Below are positions 17,729-25,930 of a stretch of 64,000 nucleotides of DNA, piece by piece; within the stretch, counting starts at the first letter, position 1; each line of letters opens with the position of its first letter. The position numbers and the translations under genes were made by a program. The DNA comes from Chloroflexota bacterium (lineage in GTDB: Bacteria; Chloroflexota; Limnocylindria; Limnocylindrales; CSP1-4). A model generated the notes under the pieces. It was not told the DNA's origin. It ran no database searches and worked only from the letters and a program-made list of their open reading frames with translations. The stretch spans positions 23,041 to 87,040 of the forward strand of contig JACPOU010000042.1 of the NCBI GenBank assembly GCA_016191345.1, given 5' to 3'.

Positions 17729-18322
17729 CTACGGAGACGCGGCTGGCGATCCCGTCGGCACCGACGTCGGGGCGGGCGTCACCGTCGTGACAGCGGTCGG
17801 GCTCGCGACCGGGCTCGGGCTCGCGGTCGGGCTCGCGGCCGGCGAGCCGGAGGCGGAGGGCCCGGGCGTCGGGCTTGGGGCGAGCGTCGGGACCGGGCTC
17901 GGCGTCGGGAGGGGAGCGAGGAACCCGCCGCGGCCGAGGGCGAGGGCGTTGAGCAGGATCAGGACGAACACGCCGATCGTGACCAGGACGAAGAGCGACG
18001 ACGCCCGATCCTTGATCCGGAGGGCGGGATCGACGTGGATCTGGGAGCGCTCGGCGAGACGCATCGCGCGACGCTCGGCGGGGCGCATCGGCCGGCCGTT
18101 CTCCTCGCCCGCGAATCCGCCAGCTGCCGCGGCTGCGTCGAGGCCGCTCGTGCCGGCCTCGGCCTCATCGCCGGCCTCGTCATCCAGGCCCGCCGCGGGA
18201 CCCAGGTCTGCCTCGGCTTCCGTGGAAGCGGCCTCGTCGGGGAGCGGCTCGCCCTCGGGCAGGCCGGTCGCCTCCGTCTCCTCGATCGGCTCGCCGGGGG
18301 CGTCGTTCGGTCGCTCGCTCAT
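17729..18322 (-). CDS. Single-pass membrane protein with acidic N-terminus and Pro/Ser/Thr tail
   Basis: A 197-residue protein of unknown function. Residues 1-75 are Glu/Asp/Pro/Ala-rich and probably disordered. A basic patch (RPAERRAMRLAER) precedes one hydrophobic helix (SLFVLVTIGVFVLILLNAL, about residues 108-126). The rest is a Pro-Ser-Thr-Ala-rich tail, probably outside the cell. The start is the ATG at 18322; a TACACT box lies near 18382-18377. It stands between pcm and the MFS fusion gene. No family recognised. Confidence 0.6.
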   Translation of the reverse strand: MSERPNDAPGEPIEETEATGLPEGEPLPDEAASTEAEADLGPAAGLDDEAGDEAEAGTSGLDAAAAAGGFAGEENGRPMRPAERRAMRLAERSQIHVDPALRIKDRASSLFVLVTIGVFVLILLNALALGRGGFLAPLPTPSPVPTLAPSPTPGPSASGSPAASPTASPSPVASPTAVTTVTPAPTSVPTGSPAASP

Positions 18323-18429
18323 CGAAGGTGGTGGATCTCCCAGTCGGGCAGGCCGAGTCCGGCCGCTGCGCGCGCCAGTGTACGCGAACGGCTCCGCGCC
18401 GCCGCCGCGCGACTCGCGCGGGCCCCCGC

Positions 18430-20373
18430 CTATGCGTCGCGGACAGCCGGGACGAGCAGCCCAGCCAGCCCGACGAGGATCGTGATCACCCCGAACACGC
18501 CCAGCACGGGCCCTGCCCCGAAGACCTGGCCGAGGACCCCGCCGACGCCCATCGCGATCGTCATCGAGCCGTAGACGAGCGAGAAGCGGAGGCCGAGAAG
18601 CCGGCCCATGAGCTCCGGCGGCGTGCGGCGCTGGACGAGCGTCTGGCTCGGGATGACGAAGGCGAGATTCCCGACGCCCGCCCCGAATGCCAGCCCCACG
18701 GCGATGATGACGTTGCCGGTCAGGGCCAGGGCGGCCACTGACGCACCCGTCCAGACATAGCCGACGATGACCGTGCGGCCCAGTGCCATGCGCGTCCCGA
18801 GCAGCCCGATCGCGAAGCCGCCGATCAGGTTGCCGAGGCCGATCGAGCCCTCGATGAACGAGTACGCGGCCGTCGCGTCGAGTGCCTGCGTGTCGAGCGC
18901 TTCCTTGGCGTAGACCGGCGTCAGCACGAGAAAGATCCCGAGCATGAACTGGCCGACCGTGGCCTGGAGCGTGTTCGCCAGCAGGACCGCCTCGCCGCGC
19001 AGGAACCGCCAGCCCTCGCGGAGCTCGGCGAGGAAGCCGGGGCGGCGGTCGCCGACCTCGCGAGCGACCTTCTGGACCGACGCGACCGACACCGAGGCCA
19101 CGAGGATCGCCGACGCGACGTAGGTGACCGCGTCCATCCAGAACGCGAGCGGCAGCTGCGAGCCCAGCAGGGCAACGAACAGGCCCGCGATGACGTAGCC
19201 GCCGATGTCCGCGAACGTCTCCGCGATCCACATCGCGGAGTTCGCGGCGAGGAGGTCGTCCTCCGCCACGAGGCGGGGCAGGATCGCGCCCTTCGCCGGC
19301 CGGAAGAAGATCGAGACGGTCGTCACGAGGAACACGAGCGGGTAGACGAGGGCCAGGTCGGTCACGACCGCGATCGGGATCAGGAGGACGAGGCCGGCCC
19401 GCAGGAGGTCGGACACGATCATGACCTCGCGGTGGTCCCAGCGATCGACGAGCGTGCCGGCGATCGGCCCGAAGAGGAGGTTCGGCAGCGTCGCGACGAG
19501 GAAGACGGCGCCGACGGCGATCGGCGAGCCGGTCGCGTTGAGGACGACGAACGCGAGGGCGACCTGGTGGATGCGGTCGCCGATGAGGCTGATGAGCTGG
19601 CCGGTCCAGAGGGCCGAGAACGACCCATCGAGCGCGAGCCGGACGTACGGGTGACGCCGGACCCGCTCGATGATCGGGGGGAGCGACGGGATCGGGACCG
19701 CGGTCGCCGCGCCGCCGAGCCCGCGGGCAATGATCGCCGCGCTCTGCGGCGCGGGCGGAGTTCGCCACGGCGCGATGGACATGAGCCGGCGCGCGATGGC
19801 GGCGCGGCTCGCCTCGTCGAGCTCCGTGGGCGTCCGGACCGTCGTCGCGAAGAGGAAGAACGCGAGCCCGGCGGCCATGAACACGTCACCGATGCTCGCC
19901 ACGTTGCGGACGACGGGGAGCGGGATGGGGAGGATGTCGCCCAGCATCCCGGCTCGCTGCAGGAAGTCGCCCGAGATGACGCTCGGGAGGATGACGTGCA
20001 GCGGTCCGAGGTCGGCAGCCGGCGCGAAGCCGGCGGCCAGGTAGGCGGGCTCCCAGACCGGCATGGACCCGCCATTCACCATGATGACGATCGTGTTCAG
20101 GAGGATCCCGACGAACGCCAGGCTGAGGCCCGGCTGCTCGCGGTTGGCCCAGAGCCCGCGGAGGATGAGGACGAACGCGATGCCGAAGAGCGGCACGCGG
20201 AGCGCGTCGGCCGGGGCGTTGCCGTTCTCGATCGCGAACTGCGTCGCGATCCGGAGCACGAACCCCAGGAAGATGAGCTGGACGAGTCGGAGCCGGATCG
20301 AGGCGAGGTATTCGAGGCGCCCGCCGGCGAGCAGTCCGGCGATGAGGCCGAACGCGATCCCGCCGATCAGCAC
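18430..20373 (-). CDS. DUF5317 domain fused to an MFS transporter
   Basis: The 647-residue protein has two parts. Residues 1 to about 175 resemble the membrane domain DUF5317: GLIAGLLAGGRLEYLASIRLR at the start, then VNGGSMPVWEPAYLAAG. Residues about 230-645 form an MFS transporter of the enterobactin-exporter type (SALWTGQLISLIGDRIHQVAL, GTLVDRWDHREVMI). The linker of about 50 residues is polar. The GTG start at 20373 immediately precedes a membrane segment. In many genomes DUF5317 is a separate protein, so the fusion is unusual. The substrate is unknown. Confidence 0.75.
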   Translation of the reverse strand: MLIGGIAFGLIAGLLAGGRLEYLASIRLRLVQLIFLGFVLRIATQFAIENGNAPADALRVPLFGIAFVLILRGLWANREQPGLSLAFVGILLNTIVIMVNGGSMPVWEPAYLAAGFAPAADLGPLHVILPSVISGDFLQRAGMLGDILPIPLPVVRNVASIGDVFMAAGLAFFLFATTVRTPTELDEASRAAIARRLMSIAPWRTPPAPQSAAIIARGLGGAATAVPIPSLPPIIERVRRHPYVRLALDGSFSALWTGQLISLIGDRIHQVALAFVVLNATGSPIAVGAVFLVATLPNLLFGPIAGTLVDRWDHREVMIVSDLLRAGLVLLIPIAVVTDLALVYPLVFLVTTVSIFFRPAKGAILPRLVAEDDLLAANSAMWIAETFADIGGYVIAGLFVALLGSQLPLAFWMDAVTYVASAILVASVSVASVQKVAREVGDRRPGFLAELREGWRFLRGEAVLLANTLQATVGQFMLGIFLVLTPVYAKEALDTQALDATAAYSFIEGSIGLGNLIGGFAIGLLGTRMALGRTVIVGYVWTGASVAALALTGNVIIAVGLAFGAGVGNLAFVIPSQTLVQRRTPPELMGRLLGLRFSLVYGSMTIAMGVGGVLGQVFGAGPVLGVFGVITILVGLAGLLVPAVRDA

Positions 20374-20554
20374 GGGGCTCGCCCCGGCTCGGCAGAACGC
20401 GGAACCTCTCGATCCTCCTCCACGGCGGCATTCTGCGGGAGGCGCGGCGCCATCGTCGGGATGTCCCGACCGGCGATGTCGGGCCGGACCACGTCCGTCG
20501 CGCCGACGAGTGGCGGCCGGGTGCCCGTTCGAGCCACCGGCCGGGTCGCGTCCG

Positions 20555-21964
20555 CTAGGCCAGGTCTGCCGCGGGCGAGCCCGGCGCCGGGCCGTCGAAG
20601 GCCGGCTGCGACGTGCGCGCTGCGTGCTGCGAGATGAGCGGGATGGGCCGCGGGTCCGCATGCCGGCCCGGATCGCGCACGTCCTCGGCCCACTTCGTGC
20701 GGACGAAGGCATCCACGACCTCGGGGTCGAACTGGATCCCGGCAAACTTGCGAAGCTCGGCGAGCGCCTGCTCGTTGGTGAGCGGCGTCATTCGGTAGGG
20801 CCGAGCGGCGGTCATCGCCTCGAAGGCGTCGGCGCAGTGCAGGATCCGGGCGAGCTTCGGGATCTCGTCGCCCATGAGGCGGTCCGGGTAGCCCGAGCCG
20901 TTGTACCACTCGTGGTGATGCCGAATGATCGGGAGCTCAGCCGCGAGCTTCGTGACGGGGGCGATAATCTCGGCACCCAGGACCGGATGCGCGTTCATGA
21001 CCATCCGCTCCTCACGGGTCAGGCGCTCCTGCTTGAGGAGGATGTTGTCCGGCACCCCGATCTTGCCGACGTCGTGAAGAAGGCCGCCCCATTCGAGGGC
21101 CTCGAGCTCGCCGGCGCTCACGCGCATCTCCCGCCCGATGTCGACGCTGATCATCCGGACGTTCTGGCTGTGCTTGCTCGTGAACGGATCGCGCTTGTCC
21201 ACGGCTTCGGCCAGGGCTCCGATCGTCTGCGTGAACATGTCCCGCATCTCGACGAACCGGTGGTACGCCACCCGCGTCGTGTACAGCGGCAGGGCGAACA
21301 GGAGGGTGGTCCACCACCCCGCCCCCGGCGTGGCATACATCCGCGCCATGAGCCAGCCCAGTGGGGCAAGCGCCAAGAGGCTCGCTGCGAATCCGCGTGA
21401 GTCTTCGACTAGCAGTTGCTTGATCGGCATGCCGACCTTTAGGCCGACGACGACTGACACGATGAGAAGGTTCAGGCCAAAGTAGGCCACAGCCCCGACG
21501 ACCGTCGCGAACAGATCGCTCAATAGGCCCGCAGGGGCGATCTCGCGGATGAGCTCGATCACCAAACCGCACGCTACCGCCGATACAACCAAACCGGCGT
21601 GGTTGACAAGCGAGCCGTACCACGGCACGCGACCCCGCAGCTCTCTTATCTCGGTGGTCCCGATGAGCGCGACCAGCGCTCCAGCAAAGGGCCCGCCCAA
21701 ACTTGTGGCAGCGATGATAGGTGCGATCGATACGGTCACCAGGATCCCGCCCGGCATCTGGACTGGCAAAGCGGACGCCAGAAATGTTGCTAGCGTCCAG
21801 AATGAGATCCCGAGGACCAGTTCACCGCCAGTGACCGCCGGATCGCCGAGGTTGATCGCGACGCTGGGAAAGTCTTCAAGACGAAACACAAAGCCCGTGG
21901 TCACGAGTGCAATCGCACCCGCGACCACGAGCAATGTGTTAAAGAGCTTCAGGGTCTTCGGCAC
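20555..21964 (-). CDS. Membrane-anchored HD-GYP domain protein
   Basis: A 469-residue protein with about seven N-terminal membrane helices (residues 8-235) and a C-terminal HD-GYP domain (about 245-420), the type that hydrolyses cyclic di-GMP. Catalytic residues are visible: KHSQNV, LLHDVGKIG, HHHEWYNGSGYPD (the GYP motif) and CADAFEAMT. The GTG start has a GAGG Shine-Dalgarno sequence six bases upstream, directly after the large stem-loop. It follows the two SLKGY mini-genes and the SARP-type regulator on the same strand. The membrane half is lower in GC than the HD half. Confidence 0.88.
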   Translation of the reverse strand: MPKTLKLFNTLLVVAGAIALVTTGFVFRLEDFPSVAINLGDPAVTGGELVLGISFWTLATFLASALPVQMPGGILVTVSIAPIIAATSLGGPFAGALVALIGTTEIRELRGRVPWYGSLVNHAGLVVSAVACGLVIELIREIAPAGLLSDLFATVVGAVAYFGLNLLIVSVVVGLKVGMPIKQLLVEDSRGFAASLLALAPLGWLMARMYATPGAGWWTTLLFALPLYTTRVAYHRFVEMRDMFTQTIGALAEAVDKRDPFTSKHSQNVRMISVDIGREMRVSAGELEALEWGGLLHDVGKIGVPDNILLKQERLTREERMVMNAHPVLGAEIIAPVTKLAAELPIIRHHHEWYNGSGYPDRLMGDEIPKLARILHCADAFEAMTAARPYRMTPLTNEQALAELRKFAGIQFDPEVVDAFVRTKWAEDVRDPGRHADPRPIPLISQHAARTSQPAFDGPAPGSPAADLA

Positions 21965-21974
21965 TACATGCCTC

Positions 21975-22037
21975 GTACGTTAGCTACTGGCGGGACTCTA
22001 TGCCATAGCGCCCCGCCAGTGTATAGCCCTAACGTAC
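21975..22037 (-). promoter_or_regulatory. Large two-step stem-loop before the HD-GYP gene
   Basis: Two nested perfect arms are present: GTACGTTAG (21975-21983) pairs with CTAACGTAC (22029-22037), and ACTGGCGGG (21986-21994) pairs with CCCGCCAGT (22012-22020). The inner loop itself contains CTATG-C-CATAG. It starts 1 bp after the stop of the 29-residue ORF and ends at the Shine-Dalgarno sequence of the HD-GYP gene. There is no U-tract, so control of translation or mRNA processing is more likely than termination. Confidence 0.7.
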
Positions 22038-22038
22038 C

Positions 22039-22128
22039 TTAGTAGCCCTTGAGCGAAGCTCCTCCTGCGAGGGCCATAGCGGCGACCGTGCTTATAGTCA
22101 CCGCGAGTCGAAAGAGTCGGGCCTTCAT
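22039..22128 (-). CDS. 29-residue exported mini-protein ending in SLKGY
   Basis: The predicted peptide has a basic N-terminus (MKARLFRLAV), a hydrophobic core and the C-terminus GGASLKGY, like a small secreted signal pro-peptide. The ATG has GGAG seven to eight bases upstream, and this site overlaps the stop codon of the 10-residue ORF before it. Both ORFs end with the same five residues and share the DNA text CTCAAGGGCTACTA. A longer reading from 22245 in the same frame exists but lacks a ribosome site. No known family recognised. The coding status is inferred from start signals and the repeated in-frame ending. Confidence 0.45.
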   Translation of the reverse strand: MKARLFRLAVTISTVAAMALAGGASLKGY

Positions 22129-22138
22129 CGGTCGACTC

Positions 22139-22171
22139 CTAGTAGCCCTTGAGGCTCTGATCCGGATGCAC
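22139..22171 (-). CDS. 10-residue mini-ORF MHPDQSLKGY
   Basis: A GTG codon has a perfect AAGGAGG (22185-22179) seven bases upstream. The ORF reads MHPDQSLKGY and stops with TAG. It has no signal sequence but the same SLKGY ending as the next ORF, 10 bp downstream. It could be an intracellular version of the same peptide, a leader peptide for attenuation, or a degenerate duplicate. Confidence 0.4.
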   Translation of the reverse strand: MHPDQSLKGY

Positions 22172-22210
22172 GCTCGTTCCTCCTTGCGGCCTCCGTGCCC
22201 ATAGAGACAC

Positions 22211-22236
22211 GAAAACCGACCAGACACATGGTCGGT
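22211..22236 (-). terminator. Terminator-like hairpin in the mini-ORF leader
   Basis: Read on the minus strand, ACCGACC, an 8-base loop and GGTCGGT are followed by TTTT. It lies between the promoter at 22350-22379 and the first mini-ORF, so it could act as an attenuator. It is one of only two hairpins with a U-tract noticed in this window. A second stem upstream (22257-22263 with 22280-22286, CCCCACC/GGTGGGG) could be part of the same leader fold. Confidence 0.55.
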
Positions 22237-22349
22237 CGGTTGCACTACTCGCTCCGCCCCACCCTAAGTGCCCATTTCAGGTGGGGCTTCAGCGCGTCCG
22301 AGCGTTCTTGACTTGTCTTCCTAGTACCGGAGTACTACGAAGTGGACGG

Positions 22350-22396
22350 ACTATAGGTAGACCGCACCGCACCGGTCAATACGCATGTCTACCTAT
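22350..22396 (-). promoter_or_regulatory. Promoter with 10-bp inverted repeat upstream of the mini-ORFs
   Basis: On the minus strand TTGACC (22379-22374) and TATAGT (22355-22350) are separated by 18 bp. Perfect arms ATAGGTAGAC (22353-22362) and GTCTACCTAT (22387-22396) bracket the -35 box; the proximal arm overlaps the -10 box. This is the arrangement expected for a regulator site, and the SARP-type regulator gene ends 16 bp away. Confidence 0.65.
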
Positions 22397-22411
22397 CTTG
22401 CGCGGACGGCC

Positions 22412-25400
22412 CTAGAGCGCGCTAAAGGGTTGCGGATCTATTCCGAGCTCCCGGAGCGATTGGGCGTAGTGGCCGTATTGCTCCGCGGCGGCGGCATGCG
22501 AGCCGGCGAGCCGGTACAGCCGGAGAAGGGCTATCTGGAGCTCCTCCGAGTCCGGCTCAACCTCCACGGCCAACTCGGCGATAGCCACGCCTCGCGCATA
22601 GTGGCCCGAGGCGGTATCCAGACGCAGGGCGGACTCGATCACCCGAAGGTACGAGGCATGCAGGTTGTCGCGATAGTCCGCCGACCAGTCGTCGTAGACG
22701 AAGTCCAGGGCAAATCGCCCCCGGTATGCACGTGCCAATGAATCCGCCTGCTCCGGGGTCGGGTCGCCTCGGATCTCTCGAAGCAATGCTCGGCATTCCC
22801 TCGACCGGGATGTGATGAGTTCCCCGTCGAGCCAGAGGGTCTCCGTGTTCTGCTGGACATACCCGGGGCTCACGTCGTCCTGATAGTCCGGTTCGAAGAC
22901 ACGCCGCAGGAAGTACACCGTCTGGTTCAGCGAGTTGAACGCCGCCGAGGGATCCGAGTCCGGCCACAGCGCATCAATGACTTCCTCCCGCGATGCCGAC
23001 ATCCGCGGCTTTGTCAGGAGGAGACACAACAGGGCGAGGACGCGCCGCCGAATCTGTCCACCTTCGAGAAGTCGACCACCGATCTCGACATGAACCCTGC
23101 CGAGATCCTCGACTCGGACCTTGTCGGCAAGCCGGCGAGCGAGGCCCCGCCCCAGTTGGCTCTTGCCGCCCCGCCCGCGGGCGAAGTCGCGAAGGAGCCC
23201 TATATCTTCGCGAAGGCCAATTTCATCGAGGAGAGTCGCCGCGCGGTCCTGCGCGTCGGGTGTTCCCCGGCTGATCGCCGCGCGTAATGGCGCTCGCCAA
23301 CGCTCGGGCCGCAGGCGCGCCTCTGTCTCGATCACACTGGAGTCGCGTTCAAAACGCGGTAGCGCCACCGCGATAGCCTCGGCGGCCATCGAAAGATAGG
23401 CCGGCTGATCTCGCAGCCACCCCGGCAGCTGTGCTGGCCCCGTTCCATGGGCGATGGCCATGCACTCTGCGAACCTCGCCCACAATCCTGCACCTTGACG
23501 AGAGGCGGCGGCACGGGCCGCTTCGATAGCTTCCAAGTGACCGTCTTCGCCAAAGCGAGCCTCGACCTCAGCGTGAGCAACCAGTCGTCTCGCTTCGACT
23601 GCGGGGCCGGTCGCGGCGCGGCCCAGACTGAGGCTGGCGAGGCGTAAGCGCGCCGAGGCCTCATTGCCAGTTCGAACGTCTATAGCGATCCAAGTGAGGA
23701 TCGCCTGCTCGCCCACGTCGTCGGCTGGGTCGATTTCCCGATCGACGCTCTGCAGCATTTGCTCCGCGACGCGGACATCACCGTATAGAGCTTCGATGTC
23801 CGCGGCCTCGAACGTGACCTCTAGCTTCCTAACGGCGTCGTCAAGGCCCTCCCGATAACGCCGCCGCGCCGCACCGAGATCGCCAAGGTGAGCTTCAGCC
23901 CAAGCGGCCGCAAGTCGAGCAGATGCGAGTTCAACCCCCGACGACGTGGCCTGAAGCGCGTCGATCGCGTCGACCGCACTAGCGAGTGCCTCAACAGCCG
24001 AGCCTTGGACACGCCGGATCTGGGCCAGATTCGTCAAGGCGACGCCCCGGAAGTGGAGGTTCTCAGCGCGATGGCTCGCTTCGGCAACGTCTGCGGTGAG
24101 ACGAGCGGCTAGTTCCAGGTCGCCATCTACCGACGAACGGATTCCGGCGACCACGGCCTTTGACGAACGTCGTCGAATATCGGGACTCGATAGCCCGTCG
24201 AGACGTCGCTCGATTTCCTCGATGTCCTCAAGGGCGCTACAGCTGATGGAGATCATCAGAGCATTCCAGAGAGCGATCTCGGACCCCGATGCGATCTCGA
24301 TGGCCGCTCGCGCCGAGGCCAGTGCTCCTCGCGAGTCCCCGCGCTTCATGGCCATTCTGGAAGCGATGATCGAGGGAATCGGGTCGCCTTCGGCAAATTC
24401 AGGAAGCGCGAGGACCAGCTCTTCGGCGGCGGCGTAGGCGCCGGTGGCGAGGATGGTTTCGATCGCGGTGCCGAGGACGCGACGGGCGTCGTCGAAGTCG
24501 CCGGCGTGGATGTAGTGGTGGCCCGCGATGCGCCAGTCAATCGGTTCGGCGGCGACCGCGATCGAGTGGTGGATCGAGGCGACCTCCACCGGCCCGACCG
24601 ACCGCAGCAACCGCGCGGACAGGAAGTCGCGGACGAGCAGGTGGGCGCGGACCTGGTCCCGGCTCGAGGGTCCGTTCCGGCTGAAGAGCCCGAGGAGCTC
24701 GCCCTCCGCGATCGCGGCGCGCGTCTGGTCGGGGGTGACGGCCGCCGCGACGCTGCCGAGCACGGGTTCCACGATGTCCAGCAGCGAGGTCCGCATCAGA
24801 AACGACTGGAGCTCGGGCGAGAGCTCACCCACGACTTCCTCGGCGAGGTAGTCGTACAGCTCGCCCTCGGCGCCGTTCAGCGAGTTGACGAACGCCCGGA
24901 TCTCCGTCGGCGTTCGATCCCGGATCGCGGTTCGGACGAGCTGCAGGGAGGCAGCCCAGCCCTCGGTCCGCCGCGTCAGCTCGGCCACGACCGCCGGATC
25001 GAGTGACAGGGAGTAGGTGTCCCGGAAGAGCTGCTCCGTCTCCGCCGCGTCGAAGCGAAGGTCCGATGTCCGCAGCTCGGCGATCTCGCCCAGGGCCCGC
25101 AACCGCGCGAGCGGCAACGGTGGCAGCTTCCGGCTGACGAGCACGAAGGTGAGGCGCTCAGGGCCGCGCTCGACCAGTTCGCGAAGGACGTGCCGGACGT
25201 CGCTCGCGTCGTCGACCGCGTGGAGGTCGTCGAGGACGAGGGCCGTCGGATCGGGCGGGAGCTCGCCGAGCTCGCGGATGAACGTGCCGAGCACGGTGTC
25301 CAGGGACGGTGCCGTCGCTCCGTTCTCGCGAAGCAGGGCCTGGGTATGAGGCGCGAACTCGGGCAGGTGGATCCGAAGCGCGGCGACGAGGTGGGCGATG

Positions 25401-25636
25401 AACCCGGTCCAGTCGCGATCCCCTCGATCGAGCCGGTACCAGAGGGTCCGGACTCGACTCCGGCGGGTGAAGTCGGCGAGCAGTGTCGTCTTGCCGTAGC
25501 CCGCCTCGGCCGTGACGAGGACGATCCGTCGGTGGATCTTGACGCGCAGCCAGTCGAGGAGGCGAACGCGTTCGAGTGTCTCGTCGCGAAGGGGAGGTGC
25601 CTGGACCTTGTTGAGCTGGACCGGGAACTCGGGCAT
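22412..25636 (-). CDS. STAND ATPase-TPR regulator with C-terminal SARP/BTAD DNA-binding region
   Basis: A predicted 1074-residue cytoplasmic transcription regulator. Residues about 20-330 are a MalT-like STAND ATPase (Walker A VTAEAGYGKTT at 41-51; Walker B ALVLDDLHAVDD). Residues about 340-840 are helical TPR-like repeats that in this class bind an effector. Residues about 850-935 form an OmpR-type winged helix (SREEVIDALWPDSDPSAAFN) followed by a BTAD domain to the end. I chose the ATG at 25636 because a strong promoter (25806-25777) lies inside the upstream open frame. GC content falls from about 73% in the ATPase part to about 64% after residue 445. It lies directly upstream of the mini-ORF promoter. 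Confidence 0.82.
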   Translation of the reverse strand: MPEFPVQLNKVQAPPLRDETLERVRLLDWLRVKIHRRIVLVTAEAGYGKTTLLADFTRRSRVRTLWYRLDRGDRDWTGFIAHLVAALRIHLPEFAPHTQALLRENGATAPSLDTVLGTFIRELGELPPDPTALVLDDLHAVDDASDVRHVLRELVERGPERLTFVLVSRKLPPLPLARLRALGEIAELRTSDLRFDAAETEQLFRDTYSLSLDPAVVAELTRRTEGWAASLQLVRTAIRDRTPTEIRAFVNSLNGAEGELYDYLAEEVVGELSPELQSFLMRTSLLDIVEPVLGSVAAAVTPDQTRAAIAEGELLGLFSRNGPSSRDQVRAHLLVRDFLSARLLRSVGPVEVASIHHSIAVAAEPIDWRIAGHHYIHAGDFDDARRVLGTAIETILATGAYAAAEELVLALPEFAEGDPIPSIIASRMAMKRGDSRGALASARAAIEIASGSEIALWNALMISISCSALEDIEEIERRLDGLSSPDIRRRSSKAVVAGIRSSVDGDLELAARLTADVAEASHRAENLHFRGVALTNLAQIRRVQGSAVEALASAVDAIDALQATSSGVELASARLAAAWAEAHLGDLGAARRRYREGLDDAVRKLEVTFEAADIEALYGDVRVAEQMLQSVDREIDPADDVGEQAILTWIAIDVRTGNEASARLRLASLSLGRAATGPAVEARRLVAHAEVEARFGEDGHLEAIEAARAAASRQGAGLWARFAECMAIAHGTGPAQLPGWLRDQPAYLSMAAEAIAVALPRFERDSSVIETEARLRPERWRAPLRAAISRGTPDAQDRAATLLDEIGLREDIGLLRDFARGRGGKSQLGRGLARRLADKVRVEDLGRVHVEIGGRLLEGGQIRRRVLALLCLLLTKPRMSASREEVIDALWPDSDPSAAFNSLNQTVYFLRRVFEPDYQDDVSPGYVQQNTETLWLDGELITSRSRECRALLREIRGDPTPEQADSLARAYRGRFALDFVYDDWSADYRDNLHASYLRVIESALRLDTASGHYARGVAIAELAVEVEPDSEELQIALLRLYRLAGSHAAAAEQYGHYAQSLRELGIDPQPFSAL

Positions 25637-25776
25637 GGGACCGAGCAGGCCTCCGGAACCCTGGACGGGCACGACGATGGACGGACGGCCCGGTCCGACG
25701 GCGATTCCTCGCGCGGCGTCGGCCTGTACGCCTTCGAGGGGGTGGCGTGCCTGGGTTCGGGGTTCGGGCGGCGCGA

Positions 25777-25806
25777 ACGATAGAGATCGGTGCACCGTGG
25801 TGTCAA
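25777..25806 (-). promoter_or_regulatory. Promoter of the SARP-type regulator gene
   Basis: On the minus strand TTGACA (25806-25801) and TATCGT (25782-25777) are separated by 18 bp. This gives a leader of about 130 bases to the ATG at 25636 and excludes the start at 25915 for transcripts from this promoter. No inverted repeat like that at 22353-22396 is seen here. Confidence 0.55.
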
Positions 25807-25930
25807 CGCGGCGCGCAGCCCGGTTGGCGACACGTGCCGTCGGTTCGACCAGTTCGCGGGATTCGGGCGGCACGCGGGAGAGCTGCGCGGGTCGGGGGCT
25901 GGGCATGGCGGACATGGTGGCGAGCCGCGC

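Noticed and set aside
22039..22245. 68-residue ORF containing the SLKGY mini-protein
   Set aside because: The longer frame starts inside the terminator-like hairpin, has no ribosome site and its first 39 residues look non-coding; the internal ATG at 22128 has a good Shine-Dalgarno sequence.
25637..25915. N-terminal extension of the SARP-type regulator
   Set aside because: The strong promoter at 25806-25777 lies within it, and the extension is Pro/Arg-rich with no family similarity; the ATPase begins after 25636.
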